64,000 bases of DNA from a bacterium (GTDB taxonomy: Bacteria; Cyanobacteriota; Vampirovibrionia; Gastranaerophilales; Gastranaerophilaceae). The number at the start of each line of letters is the position of its first letter. Position 1 is the stretch's first letter. The translations under genes were made by a program, and so were the position numbers. The notes under the pieces were generated by a model. The model was not told the DNA's origin, searched no databases, and was given only the letters and a program-made list of their open reading frames with translations. The stretch is from NCBI GenBank assembly GCA_017942035.1, contig JAGAVG010000011.1:1-64000 (forward strand), given 5' to 3'. This document shows, piece by piece, positions 42,991 through 52,141 of the stretch.

Positions 42991-44187
42991 CATAGAATTT
43001 TTGTAAATACTTTCCACAACTTCTTTTCCGTCGCCGCAAGGGCCGATTGCAAGAAGTCCGGCAAGTGAAGGTGTTTCGTAAGTAAGTTTAACAAGCTTTT
43101 CAACATCAGCATCCGTAAAACCTTCATCTGTAAGTTTTTGCGGAACACCAACCGATGCCAGCCACTCTTCAACACCTTTTGCAGCCTTTTCTGCTTCATC
43201 AGGGTTACCTGTTAAACCTTTTACGATTGGCGAAAGCACATCGGCTAAAACATAAGATTGTTTTGGATAAATACACTTAATAACAGCCGGCAAGAGCATT
43301 GCAAGACCTAAACCGTGCGCAAGTTCAGGTTTTACACCGCTCAGAGGGTGTTCAAGCGCGTGGGTGTAGTGCAAAAGTCCATTATCAAAACAAACTCCGC
43401 CCATCATTGCCGCATAAGCAAGGTAGTAGCGGGCTTCCAAATCTTCAGGATTTTCGTTTGCTTTCGGTAAATATTTTGCAACAAGAGCTACGACTTCTTT
43501 TGCAAGGGTAATCGCATAAGGTGATGCAACTGCGGAAGTTGCCGCTTCTACAACGTGGTTAACCGCATCAATTGAAACATATTTCGTCTGTTTCGGAGAC
43601 AATTTTGTCATTAATTGCGGGTCATCAATTGCGTAAGCCGGATAGATGCAATCGTAAGCAATTGCCGGTTTGAAGTTCTTTTCAGGGATTGTAACAACGG
43701 CAAATCTATTTGTTTCAGTTCCTGTTCCGTGAGTTAAGTTGATAGATACGATAGGTGCGGCTTTTTCAGGGGCAAACTTAAATTCGTAAATATCTTCTGC
43801 TGTTTTTTCAGGATATTCAAGAAGAATAGCAACTGATTTACCGGCATCTGTCGGAGAGCCTCCGCCTATTGCAATAACTGCTTTTGCGCCGAAATCTTTT
43901 GCAAGTTTTGCGGCATCATTAACGTGATGTGTTGTCGGGTTTGGAGTAACCTGATCATAATTTACATACCCGATAGCATTATCTTTCAAGGCTTTTTCTA
44001 CAACATCCCATGCGCCGGTTGCTTTGTAAGCATTTCTTCCCGACATAACGATAACTTTATCAATTCCTTTTGATTTTAAGTCTTTCGAAATGTCGTTAAT
44101 CTTTTGAATTGCGCCGACACCGAAGTAAACGGTTGTACGTGTTCTGATTTCTTTAATATCGTTGATATTAATGTTCTTTTCCCACAT
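42976..44187 (-). CDS. Iron-containing alcohol dehydrogenase
   Basis: This group III alcohol dehydrogenase of 403 residues probably acts in fermentation. NAD-site glycines are in IAIGGGSPTDAGKS near residue 100. Metal ligands are expected at Asp in SIDAVNHVVEA, His in the same helix, His in LHYTHALEHPLSG and His in AHGLGLAM. The exact substrate is unknown. A good ribosome site (AAGGAGAAAACC) precedes the ATG. Confidence 0.9.
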   Translation of the reverse strand: MWEKNININDIKEIRTRTTVYFGVGAIQKINDISKDLKSKGIDKVIVMSGRNAYKATGAWDVVEKALKDNAIGYVNYDQVTPNPTTHHVNDAAKLAKDFGAKAVIAIGGGSPTDAGKSVAILLEYPEKTAEDIYEFKFAPEKAAPIVSINLTHGTGTETNRFAVVTIPEKNFKPAIAYDCIYPAYAIDDPQLMTKLSPKQTKYVSIDAVNHVVEAATSAVASPYAITLAKEVVALVAKYLPKANENPEDLEARYYLAYAAMMGGVCFDNGLLHYTHALEHPLSGVKPELAHGLGLAMLLPAVIKCIYPKQSYVLADVLSPIVKGLTGNPDEAEKAAKGVEEWLASVGVPQKLTDEGFTDADVEKLVKLTYETPSLAGLLAIGPCGDGKEVVESIYKNSMHKML

Positions 44188-44344
44188 AGGTTTTCTCCTT
44201 TCTTATATAAACACTTTTCAGATAGATTATTGAATAAAAAAAGTATCTTTTCAAGGATAAATTTTCAACTATCTATATGATTTGACTACGGATTTCACAT
44301 GCTAGAATAAACATACAGGAATGAATGTGATAATCGGAGGGGAA

Positions 44345-44533
44345 ATGCCTTTAAGAATTTTATTTATTTTGTTAGCATTTTTGATTTTTACAAACATCAT
44401 AATTATGATTGTTAGTTTATTGATAAATCAGAATTTGTACAAAACTCATGGCAAATTAATTTTAAATTGCTATGGAATTTTTGCACTTGTAATTGCAGTA
44501 GTTTACTTTTTATTGCCTTTGATAGGCGATTAG
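44345..44533 (+). CDS. Small two-TM membrane protein
   Basis: The 62-residue protein is two hydrophobic helices (LFILLAFLIFTNIIIMIVSLLI and CYGIFALVIAVVYFLLPLI) joined by a short basic loop. The ATG at 44345, with GGAGGGG directly upstream, is preferred over 44321. It lies 22 nt before the prohibitin-like gene and is probably co-expressed with it. Confidence 0.65.
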   Translation: MPLRILFILLAFLIFTNIIIMIVSLLINQNLYKTHGKLILNCYGIFALVIAVVYFLLPLIGD

Positions 44534-44555
44534 TTAGAGAATATAGGAGAAATTT

Positions 44556-45389
44556 ATGGCCGGTAAAAAAATTGATGACAGATTTAATTTTGAAGGTGAT
44601 CAGCAAAAACTCACAGGCATTTTGCTTGCCGCGGTTTTGTTAATCATTTTTATCTGCTTTTTTAACCCGATTACAATCGTAGGGGTTGGAGAACGCGGAG
44701 TAAAGGTTACACTCGGGAAAGTATCCCCGCACAGCTACATGGAAGGTATTCATTTCGTAACCCCATTTATTTCTCATATCAAAAATATGAACGTTAAAAC
44801 CCAGAAAAGTTTCTATGAAACTCCGGTTTACACAAAAGATATTCAGCAGGCTAAAATTTCTTACGTGCTGAACTTCAATCTTCAACCCGAAAACGCTCAC
44901 AAAATGTACAGAGAAGTCGGAACAAATTACACCGAAACTATTCTCCTTCCTGTTGTTGAAGGTACTATAAAAGACGTTATCGGTAAATGGAACGCTCAGG
45001 ATTTGGTTGCAAACAGAGAAAAAGCCGCAAACGAAATTTTGATAAAACTTCAAAATCACCTTGCTCCGAAATACATCAATGTAACTGATTTCCAAATGAC
45101 TGCAATCGCATATTCCGGCGTGTTTGAAAAAGCGATTGAAAGCAAAGTAACGGCAGAGCAGGAAGCACTTAGAGCAAGAAATAAAACCGTTCAAATTCAA
45201 GAAGAAGCTAAGCAGAAGTTGATTTCAGCGGAAGCAGAGGCAAAATCAATGTCAATCAGAGCAAATGCCCTTACTAAAAACAAAGCTCTCGTTGAATATG
45301 AAGCAGTGCAAAAATGGGACGGTAAACTTCCTGAATACATGATGGGCAACACTATCCCGTTTCTAAATTTGAGTAATAAAAAGAAATAA
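44556..45389 (+). CDS. Prohibitin/HflC-type SPFH membrane protein
   Basis: One N-terminal membrane helix (LTGILLAAVLLIIFICFF) precedes the SPFH/band-7 domain (VGVGERGVKVTLGKV, EGIHFVTPFISHIKNMNVKTQ) and a coiled coil (AEQEALRARNKTVQIQEEAKQK). Such proteins scaffold membrane microdomains and often hold FtsH-type proteases. The 277-residue length fits prohibitins. AGGAGA precedes the ATG. Confidence 0.92.
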   Translation: MAGKKIDDRFNFEGDQQKLTGILLAAVLLIIFICFFNPITIVGVGERGVKVTLGKVSPHSYMEGIHFVTPFISHIKNMNVKTQKSFYETPVYTKDIQQAKISYVLNFNLQPENAHKMYREVGTNYTETILLPVVEGTIKDVIGKWNAQDLVANREKAANEILIKLQNHLAPKYINVTDFQMTAIAYSGVFEKAIESKVTAEQEALRARNKTVQIQEEAKQKLISAEAEAKSMSIRANALTKNKALVEYEAVQKWDGKLPEYMMGNTIPFLNLSNKKK

Positions 45390-45501
45390 TTGTTTTTATA
45401 TTTAATATGGACGTAGGGTGCAAATCATTGCACCCTATTTATTATTGGGAAAAACGCAAGCGACACGGCAATTCCGCTCTCACAAAGACAGAGGGCTATT
45501 T

Positions 45502-45523
45502 GTAGGGTAGACTTTAGTCTACC
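45502..45523. repeat. Left inverted repeat of S74 cassette 2
   Basis: Same 22-bp element as at 11181-11202, and the exact reverse complement of 47936-47957. Confidence 0.8.
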
Positions 45524-45532
45524 GCATATACT

Positions 45533-45566
45533 AAAATAAAAAAAAGCCCGCCAAGGATTTGACGGG
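45533..45566 (-). terminator. Terminator of S74 gene copy 2
   Basis: On the minus strand CCCGTCAA pairs with TTGGCGGG (one G-U pair), followed by CTTTTTTTT; it matches copies 1 and 3. Confidence 0.83.
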
Positions 45567-45619
45567 AAATTAAATGCGAGGATAGCTCGCTTTTCACGAA
45601 CTATCACTATAGAATTCTT

Positions 45620-47818
45620 TTATTTAATCCGCTTTTCAAGGGCATTTAAACGCGCTTCAAGGACCTTATTTTGGGCTTTCAATTGTTTGTTCTCGGCCCT
45701 CAAGGTGTTCATGTCATTCTGAACTTGTTTCAAAGTTTCATCCGTTTTATCAATTCTTGCGGCAAGTTCTTTTATTGAATTCAACATTGCGTAAAACATT
45801 TCATCCCAGCGGATTTTTAAGTAGCCATCAGTGCCTTTTATGACCGCTTTCGGGAAAACTTTTTGCAAATCCTGCGCGATTACTCCAACATGAGCTTTTT
45901 TATCCGGATCTTTTTTGAAGGTGAAATTATAAACTTTCAATTGTTTGATTTTTGCCAAACCTTCTGTATTTTCACCTGTTATATTTTTCAAACGTTTGTC
46001 AGAAGTATATGCGGCGGTGCTTGCGGCCTGCAATTGACCCGGTATTTTCACCACACTGGAAGATGTTCCTAAAAATACGATATTATCTGCACTGCTGGCC
46101 TCTGCTGTACCTTCTGCGGGACCGGAATATGCGCCAAGACATGTTTTATTACTGCCGGTTACATTAGAACAGGCATGAAGCCCAATCGCTGTATTATAAG
46201 ATCCGGTGGAACTAGCCTGCAAGGCTCTTTCACCAAGTGCACTATTTCCAGCTCCGGAAGTGTTATTTATTAAGGTAGTACTTCCAACAGCTGTATTGTA
46301 ATTTGATTTATTACTTGCTAATGCACTTATACCTATTGCGGTATTAAACTCCCCAGAAGTATTTGATGATAGTGCATCACTTCCTATCCCTATATTACCA
46401 ACACCTATTGTGTTAGACTGTAATGCTCTACTACCGACCGCTGTATTACTAGAGCCTGTAGTATTCTTGAATAATGATTGATATCCCAAGGCCGTATTAT
46501 AACCACCGGTTGTATTTGAATTTAACACATTATATCCTGCGGCAACATTACCACTACCCGTAGTATTTGCAACCAACGTAAAAGAACCAATAGCCACATT
46601 ATTGCTTCCTGAATTGTCATGACTGCTTAAAGAATAAGATCCTATAGCTGTATTATGGCCCCCAGAACAACGATATAAAGCTCCAGTTCCTATTGCAATA
46701 CTTGAAGAGCTTCCTTCATTAGTATCAGCCGCTGCGTTATTACCAATTGCAACATCTACTCCTCCAGAGTATCCAGCCTTATAACCAATTGATATATGCT
46801 TCAAAATACCTGAAGATTTATATCCAGCTTTATAACCTATAATTACTTCTCCACCTTCAGTCATTGTATCCGGCGAATTTGCTAAATCAGGAACATAAGA
46901 ATATCCAGCTTGATAACCAATGATAACAGCATCTTTAATTGCATTTGCAGCATACCCAGCTTGGTAACCAATCGTTACATTATTACTTGAGTTAGGTAGA
47001 TTTTTACCGCTATCATGCATTACCTGATAACCTATAGCAGTATTACCCGTGCCAATATCATTAGTTAGAGCCTCATGTCCAATAGCAACATTGCCATTAC
47101 CCGCAAAATCATCCTTTAATGCGCCATTGCCTATTGCTATATTATAATTTTTAGTATCATCAGACATTGTGTTGGAGGTTGCAAACAACGCAAAATCACC
47201 TATTGCTATATTATTACTACCATATTTCCCTTCATTTAAAGGTCTTCCACCTATTGCTGCTCGACCTATTGAAATGCTATTATTATGAGCTTTTGTATAA
47301 GAACCTATCGCAATACTGCCATCATGCCTAACATCAACGTCTGGTCCTATTGCTATAGATATTGAAGGAATTACATGTGAACCTTCATCTTCATGATCAT
47401 TCTCAGTACCTATAAGGTACAAACCTTCATCCATTCGCATTACAGCAGATGTAGTACCTGTATTTTGAAATATCAAATGATCACGATTGTTTGCATCAGC
47501 ATTCAACAGTAAACGACCAGAGGAACCTTCCGGACGTTCGGGACGTCCAATCATTGCCATCTGATTCGTACCTTGTGCAGCATACTTAATGTCACCAGTT
47601 CCCTCAACCCATTTCCATGGACTGCTTGATGACATATCAACTTTGCTTTTCCTTGTCATTACAGGCGCAAACGCGGCCATAACAATCGAAAGGATTAGCA
47701 TTACGACCATCATTTCAGCTAAAGTAAAACCGGAAAACGAAGAATTCTTTAATAGGGCTAAACCCTTATTAGGCTTAGATTGCCCCCCCCCCCGTACGGG
47801 CAAATTCAATAATATCAA
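45620..47818 (-). CDS. Prepilin-leader, YadA-like repeat, peptidase-S74 protein, copy 2 (poly-G = 11)
   Basis: The prepilin-type segment is identical to copy 1. The head is different: more irregular SIAIG/IGYKAGY YadA-like repeats to about residue 370, then about a dozen 17-residue NTTGxxNTAVG repeats. The S74 domain begins with TSDKRLKNI (Ser/Lys dyad kept). The coiled coil lacks the repeat-derived insert of the other copies, reading IDKTDETLKQVQNDM. The SD-preceded ATG at 47831 is out of frame because the tract has 11 G's; the frame opens only from a TTG at 47818. Same promoter and terminator as its paralogues. Confidence 0.85.
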   Translation of the reverse strand: MILLNLPVRGGGQSKPNKGLALLKNSSFSGFTLAEMMVVMLILSIVMAAFAPVMTRKSKVDMSSSSPWKWVEGTGDIKYAAQGTNQMAMIGRPERPEGSSGRLLLNADANNRDHLIFQNTGTTSAVMRMDEGLYLIGTENDHEDEGSHVIPSISIAIGPDVDVRHDGSIAIGSYTKAHNNSISIGRAAIGGRPLNEGKYGSNNIAIGDFALFATSNTMSDDTKNYNIAIGNGALKDDFAGNGNVAIGHEALTNDIGTGNTAIGYQVMHDSGKNLPNSSNNVTIGYQAGYAANAIKDAVIIGYQAGYSYVPDLANSPDTMTEGGEVIIGYKAGYKSSGILKHISIGYKAGYSGGVDVAIGNNAAADTNEGSSSSIAIGTGALYRCSGGHNTAIGSYSLSSHDNSGSNNVAIGSFTLVANTTGSGNVAAGYNVLNSNTTGGYNTALGYQSLFKNTTGSSNTAVGSRALQSNTIGVGNIGIGSDALSSNTSGEFNTAIGISALASNKSNYNTAVGSTTLINNTSGAGNSALGERALQASSTGSYNTAIGLHACSNVTGSNKTCLGAYSGPAEGTAEASSADNIVFLGTSSSVVKIPGQLQAASTAAYTSDKRLKNITGENTEGLAKIKQLKVYNFTFKKDPDKKAHVGVIAQDLQKVFPKAVIKGTDGYLKIRWDEMFYAMLNSIKELAARIDKTDETLKQVQNDMNTLRAENKQLKAQNKVLEARLNALEKRIK
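47783..47793 (-). repeat. Poly-G tract (11 G) in the leader of S74 copy 2
   Basis: Eleven C's on the plus strand, at the same site as in the other two genes; this puts the ATG at 47831 out of frame. Confidence 0.85.
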
Positions 47819-47864
47819 TACTTTCAGCCATATCTATTTCCCTCTTTTTTTTAACTATATTCTT

Positions 47865-47892
47865 ATTATACCAATTTTTTGAACTTTTTCAA
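47865..47892 (-). promoter_or_regulatory. Sigma-70 promoter of S74 copy 2
   Basis: On the minus strand TTGAAA (47887-47892), 16 nt, TATAAT (47865-47870); identical to copy 1. Confidence 0.75.
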
Positions 47893-47935
47893 CACTTTTT
47901 TATGGTTTTGTATAATAAAATTTAATAAAATTTTT

Positions 47936-47957
47936 GGTAGACTAAAGTCTACCCTAC
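47936..47957. repeat. Right inverted repeat of S74 cassette 2
   Basis: Exact reverse complement of 45502-45523. A CATTGCGAGGAGCGCAAGCG element follows at 47969-48002. Confidence 0.8.
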
Positions 47958-48107
47958 GATTACTTAGTCATTGCGAGGAGCGCAAGCGACGTGGCAATCC
48001 AGTTATTATAATCCCCCCTTCTATTCCCCCCTTTAACAAGGTGGGGAAGGGCATACCTCGCCTCGCAATGACTAAACACAGTACGTATGCAATATTTTTT
48101 TACAACT

Positions 48108-48143
48108 AGCAAAAAATATTTTTACCGGTTTTATACATTTATA
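48108..48143 (+). promoter_or_regulatory. Two-box promoter of the 166-residue membrane protein
   Basis: AGCAAAAAA (48108-48116), 14 nt, then TTATACATTTATA. The TGTWACA box is not evident. Confidence 0.4.
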
Positions 48144-48170
48144 ATATTACTAAATACGGAAAGGTTTTTT

Positions 48171-48671
48171 ATGGAATATTACGATAACAAATGCGGAGGT
48201 TTCAGTTCTAAAAAGATTATCGGGAACGCTATAATCGGAAGCACGATAGGCATGGCCGCGTATCATCTGCCAATAAGCAAAAATGCATTTGTAGAGGAAG
48301 CTTTTGATGTTACTAAAAAATCAGCAGAAAAAGATATTCTCGATTTAAAACAAGCCGCAAAAGAGGTTAAAGACGCTAATATTTCCGAAGACAGCAAATT
48401 AATTTTGCAAAGGCTTTCCGTTTCTGAATCGTATGATGCAATAATTAACAAGTGTAAAAATCTGTTTAATTCCGTAAATGATTCCGACAAGGTTAAGGCT
48501 CTGAAAAAGGATTTCGCCGACGGATTTAAAGAATTCAAAAAGAACGCAAGTTCAATGGATAAAAACACAGCTCAGGCCATGAACAACCTCAAATGGAATC
48601 ATTTTACCTGGGGAATGATTATCGGAGCCTGTATTGGAATCGGCACCGGTATGTTTAACAGCAGAGACTAG
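48171..48671 (+). CDS. Hypothetical two-TM protein with helical core
   Basis: The 166-residue product has Gly-rich hydrophobic segments at both ends (IIGNAIIGSTIGMAAYHL and WGMIIGACIGIGTGMF) and a charged helical core. That is a hairpin layout somewhat like YtxH or phage-shock type small membrane proteins, but no family is certain. The ATG at 48171 has GGAAAGG 6 nt upstream. It overlaps the convergent DUF429-like gene by 17 bp. Confidence 0.55.
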   Translation: MEYYDNKCGGFSSKKIIGNAIIGSTIGMAAYHLPISKNAFVEEAFDVTKKSAEKDILDLKQAAKEVKDANISEDSKLILQRLSVSESYDAIINKCKNLFNSVNDSDKVKALKKDFADGFKEFKKNASSMDKNTAQAMNNLKWNHFTWGMIIGACIGIGTGMFNSRD

Positions 48672-49314
48672 TTTCCTCATTGCATTTTCTGACAAATTCA
48701 AAACGCGTCGGGCATTCTTTAAAATCAATAACATTAAAATTTCTGAAATGAGAAATGTTTCTTATATTATCAGAATTTTCAACACTTTCTTTAGCCAGAA
48801 GTGCGCCCACAATCGCCTCCATGTGGGACATCGGCATCATATTAACCGGCAGGTCAATATTCCATTCAGTTCTCAACATTTGTTGTAAAAATTTGCAATC
48901 AGCCGGCGAGCGTTCTTTGTAGCAAGAATTCAAATGAAGCATTTGTCTTGTTATATACAATTCAAACCTATCAACCGGAACACCTTTTTCAGTAAGGCTA
49001 TTAAAGAAATCACATCCGCGTGTCGAATATCTTTGAGTCCAGTTGTCGCGATTTGGCATATTTTTGTTTGTAGAAACCATTTGATAAGGTTTTGATAAAA
49101 TTCTCCAGCGCCCTTCAAGCATAGTTCTATCCGCCGGCATCGAAACGCATATTTTGCAATCTCTTATTGATGTAAAATTTTCAAAGAAAAACGCCACATC
49201 GTTCATTTTGTACAACTTATCAAGCATTATCAAATTCCCGTCACTGTCCAGAACGGCAACCCCTGAATCTGTGCTTGAATTTGACGCCAACGATAATCCT
49301 ATATAATACTTCAT
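48655..49314 (-). CDS. DUF429-like RNase H-fold protein
   Basis: The start KYYIGLSLASNSSTDSGVAVLDSDGNL resembles the first strands of DUF429/RNase-H-fold proteins (Y-I-G-x-D-x-A type). Here the usual Asp is Ser. Later motifs include VSMPADRTMLEGRW and MSHMEAIVGALLAKE. At 219 residues it fits the family. The missing first Asp questions nuclease activity. The ATG at 49314 with GGAGAG upstream is preferred. Confidence 0.6.
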   Translation of the reverse strand: MKYYIGLSLASNSSTDSGVAVLDSDGNLIMLDKLYKMNDVAFFFENFTSIRDCKICVSMPADRTMLEGRWRILSKPYQMVSTNKNMPNRDNWTQRYSTRGCDFFNSLTEKGVPVDRFELYITRQMLHLNSCYKERSPADCKFLQQMLRTEWNIDLPVNMMPMSHMEAIVGALLAKESVENSDNIRNISHFRNFNVIDFKECPTRFEFVRKCNEETSLCC

Positions 49315-49406
49315 ATTTTCTTTCTCTCCACTTGAAAAATACAACTTTACATGTAATAATATAAATATAAGGGCGAGTGGATTGCAGTCCACTCATTGAA
49401 TGCCCC

Positions 49407-49475
49407 TTAACTAAGTAGTTTTAGCGCTAATATGATTAACAGAATCAGAATTAGCGCTTTTTCTGTAATTATCAC
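49407..49475 (-). CDS. 22-residue hydrophobic peptide with upstream 6-codon leader
   Basis: GTG at 49475 follows AAAGGAGGTGATAAGTA, an excellent ribosome site. The peptide MIITEKALILILLIILALKL plus LS is one membrane helix. A 6-codon frame (MKGGDK, from 49494) ends in TAG overlapping the GTG, which suggests coupled translation. The coding part contains AGCGCTAAT/ATTAGCGCT with an inner GATT/AATC stem, so RNA structure may matter. A type I toxin-like or membrane-effector peptide is possible but unproven. A plus-strand terminator is the main alternative reading. Confidence 0.5.
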   Translation of the reverse strand: MIITEKALILILLIILALKLLS

Positions 49476-49565
49476 TACTTATCACCTCCTTTCATTGTAG
49501 TTGTGCTTACGCCGCTTGCTACTCGAAAAGGAAGGATTTGGGCATACCCTTTATTCAGTTATCAA

Positions 49566-50318
49566 TTATTCCATCAATTTTGTCATAATCAACGGTTCAT
49601 CTTCGGTACAAAGAACAGTGTGTTCAAAGTGAGCTGATGGCTTTTTGTCCACAGTGCTGACAGTCCAGTCATCATCGGCAACTTCAACCTCATCGACGCC
49701 CATATTAAGCATCGGTTCGATTGCTATTACGTAACCGTGTTTTAACAATGTTCTATCGCCGACTTTATAATTAAACAAAAACGGCTCTTCATGCATTGAA
49801 CGACCGACACCGTGACCGCCATATTGTCTTACTATACCGTAATTTTCACGTTTGGCGACTTCTTCTATCGCGCCTGAAATATCATCCAGAACGTTACCTT
49901 CGCGCATTTTAGAAATTCCGGCAAAAAGTGATTCTTCCGTGGTTTTCAAAAGTTTTTGAACATCATCAGAAATTTTTCCGACCGGATAAGTCCAAGCGCT
50001 GTCGCCCACGAAGCCTCCGTAAGTTGCACCGATATCTATACTTATAATGTCACCTTCTTTCAATATTACATTTTCAGAAGGGATTCCGTGAACTACCTGC
50101 TCGTTTATTGAGGTGCAAATACATCCCGGAAAACCGTTATATCCCAAGAATGTCGGTATTGCTCGATTTTCTTTGATAACCTGCATTGCAATGGCATCAA
50201 GTTCTTTCGTCGAAATTCCTGGTTCAACGACTTCTTTCATTTTTTTATGGGTCAACGCAACAATATGACCCGCATGACGCAGTCGTTTTACGTCATCTCT
50301 TGATTTTTTATTAATCAT
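49566..50318 (-). CDS. map: Methionine aminopeptidase, type I
   Basis: It removes the initiator Met. The 250-residue enzyme has metal ligands in SIDIGATYGGFVGDSAWT (two Asp), QYGGHGVGRSMHEEPF (His), AIEPML (Glu), and the final EHTVLCTE (Glu). No N-terminal zinc extension. It overlaps adk by 8 bp; adk-map order is conserved in many bacteria, though secY is missing upstream here. Confidence 0.96.
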   Translation of the reverse strand: MINKKSRDDVKRLRHAGHIVALTHKKMKEVVEPGISTKELDAIAMQVIKENRAIPTFLGYNGFPGCICTSINEQVVHGIPSENVILKEGDIISIDIGATYGGFVGDSAWTYPVGKISDDVQKLLKTTEESLFAGISKMREGNVLDDISGAIEEVAKRENYGIVRQYGGHGVGRSMHEEPFLFNYKVGDRTLLKHGYVIAIEPMLNMGVDEVEVADDDWTVSTVDKKPSAHFEHTVLCTEDEPLIMTKLME

Positions 50319-51042
50319 TTATAACCCTCAGCAATCTTTCCCAAACTTCATCAATACTTCCATTTGCATCTATTGATTTTAAAACACCTTTATTTTTGTA
50401 ATAATCAATCAACGGAGCGGTTTCATGAAAATAAGTATCAAATCTTGACTGGGCAATTTCTCTCGTGTCGTCTTTTCTTTGAACCAATTCACCGCCGCAT
50501 TTGTCGCAAACACCTTCTTTGTGAGGCGCTTTAAACGCGAGGTTATAAATTTCTCCGCATTTTGAGCAGGAACGACGGTTCACAATTCTTTCAACAAGAA
50601 CATCCGTATCAATATCAAAATAAATTGCCATAAAATTAACCGCCGTATCGCCGTTAATTTCATCATTAATTCTGGTAAGCTGTTCTGCCTGCTCAAGACT
50701 TCTCGGAAAACCATCAAGGATGTATCCGTCATTACAATCCGTTTGCGCAAGACGGTTTTTGATAATATTAGAAACCAATTCCACCGGAACTAAATTCCCT
50801 TTATCAATAAAAGATTTTGCAACAAGCCCATCCGGCGAACCGCTTTTAATTTCCGCCCTCAATAGAGAACCTGTATCAACATGCGGGAACCCTAAATACT
50901 CAGCTAATTTAGCCGTCTGAGTTCCTTTTCCGCAAGCCGGAGGTCCCAAAAAGATTAATTCTTTCTTCATAATCTCACTCTTTCCTTCATTAATATAGCT
51001 ATTTACCATATTAACTACATCAATATTTTTTGTTTCGTTCAT
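50311..51042 (-). CDS. adk: Adenylate kinase (zinc LID type)
   Basis: It converts ATP+AMP to 2 ADP. The P-loop FLGPPACGKGTQ, the AMP-site DTGSLLRAEI, DGFPRSLEQAEQ, and the LID with four cysteines (CSKCGEIYN and CDKCGGELV) are present. Two starts are possible: 51042 with GAGGA at 7 nt (243 residues, 24-residue extension) and 50970 at the usual N-terminus with a weak ribosome site. The better ribosome site favours 51042. Confidence 0.95.
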   Translation of the reverse strand: MNETKNIDVVNMVNSYINEGKSEIMKKELIFLGPPACGKGTQTAKLAEYLGFPHVDTGSLLRAEIKSGSPDGLVAKSFIDKGNLVPVELVSNIIKNRLAQTDCNDGYILDGFPRSLEQAEQLTRINDEINGDTAVNFMAIYFDIDTDVLVERIVNRRSCSKCGEIYNLAFKAPHKEGVCDKCGGELVQRKDDTREIAQSRFDTYFHETAPLIDYYKNKGVLKSIDANGSIDEVWERLLRVIND

Positions 51043-51207
51043 ATTTTTATCCTCTTATACGACAATGTTACATCAAGAACACTTCAAATTCAAGACAGGG
51101 TTAGGGTGAGGGTAAATTACGTAACTCCTTAGCGTCTTAACGTCTTAGCATCCTAGCGTCTTTTATTATGAGACCCTGAAACAAGTTCAGGGTGACATGA
51201 AATAAAC

Positions 51208-51235
51208 AAAAAAAAAGAGGGGCGGTGAACACCCC
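51208..51235 (-). terminator. Terminator of the pilin-like gene
   Basis: On the minus strand GGGG/CCCC with an inner GTTCAC-type loop, followed by TCTTTTTTTT. Confidence 0.7.
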
Positions 51236-51274
51236 ACAAAAAGATTCGAACTTTTTTATTTCCTTTTCAGGAAA

Positions 51275-51919
51275 TTATTTGCTGTATAACACAGCTCTTG
51301 CAGCCGGTGAGTTTGGCGCAATTGTTTGGTCATAAAATACTACAGGATATACATCTGTTGGGCTCTTTACAACACAATTAGTGTCATCATCACCTTCATC
51401 ACATTTTACGACTTTGTTCGGTGGTTTAATTCCGTTTACATCAATGAAACCTTTACAAAGATCTCCTGTTTTTGTCGAGTCATTTGTACAATTTGCGGAA
51501 CCATCATCAAATGAGAACATTATTCCATCATTAAAGAATAATGAATAATTTCCTGCTCCACCAGTTATAGTTTCAGAACCATTCAATACAGTATATCCAG
51601 TAATTGTACCTGTTTCTTTTCTTACTACATTCATTCTCTTATTTAGCATTGCATAGATTGATTGCTCGCCAGTACCATCAGTTGCATCCGAAAAATCCAA
51701 TTCATCCAACGCTACGTTCAATGTTACAGCCTGAGAGATTGCTGATAATGCTTTTTTGTACGCAGTTCTATACTGTGCACCGTTTGTTTGGTTCATCAAT
51801 GTTGGCATTGTCATTGCGGCTACAACACCAATGATACCTAAAGTAATTAAAACTTCTGCTAAAGTAAACGCGTTTCTGCGTCCACCGTCAGAGTGTGTCG
51901 AAAAACTTGTCAATTTCAT
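51275..51919 (-). CDS. Type IV pilin-like protein
   Basis: The leader MKLTSFSTHSDGGRRNA is followed by FTLAEVLITLGIIGVVAAMT with Glu at mature +5. The residue before the cleavage site is Ala, not the usual Gly, which prepilin peptidases tolerate but less well. The mature globular part (about 175 residues) is Asp/Thr-rich with two late Cys pairs. It is divergent from an XRE gene, and the spacer holds repeated TAAGTGATT motifs, suggesting control by that regulator. Confidence 0.85.
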   Translation of the reverse strand: MKLTSFSTHSDGGRRNAFTLAEVLITLGIIGVVAAMTMPTLMNQTNGAQYRTAYKKALSAISQAVTLNVALDELDFSDATDGTGEQSIYAMLNKRMNVVRKETGTITGYTVLNGSETITGGAGNYSLFFNDGIMFSFDDGSANCTNDSTKTGDLCKGFIDVNGIKPPNKVVKCDEGDDDTNCVVKSPTDVYPVVFYDQTIAPNSPAARAVLYSK

Positions 51920-51971
51920 AAAAACTATCCGCCTTTCTTTTTTATTTTCTAGCCAATTGAACGATTATAAA

Positions 51972-52109
51972 CACTTACAATGTGGTCTATAATCAATTTT
52001 GCAAAAAGTAATTGACCTACACTTATTTTAAACTATTTGTAAGTGATTGTCAAGTACTTTTAAGTGATTATTACGTTTTTTGAATTAAAAAGCGTGATAT
52101 TATCACTTA
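51972..52109. promoter_or_regulatory. Operator-like repeats between pilin and XRE genes
   Basis: CACTTACAA (51972-51980), TTGTAAGTGATT (52037-52048), TAAGTGATTA (52061-52070) and ATCACTTA (52102-52109) are direct and inverted copies of one AAGTGAT-type half-site. They span both divergent promoters. Confidence 0.55.
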
Positions 52110-52141
52110 TTTTTAGTTAAAAAACAGAGTATGATAGTAAT

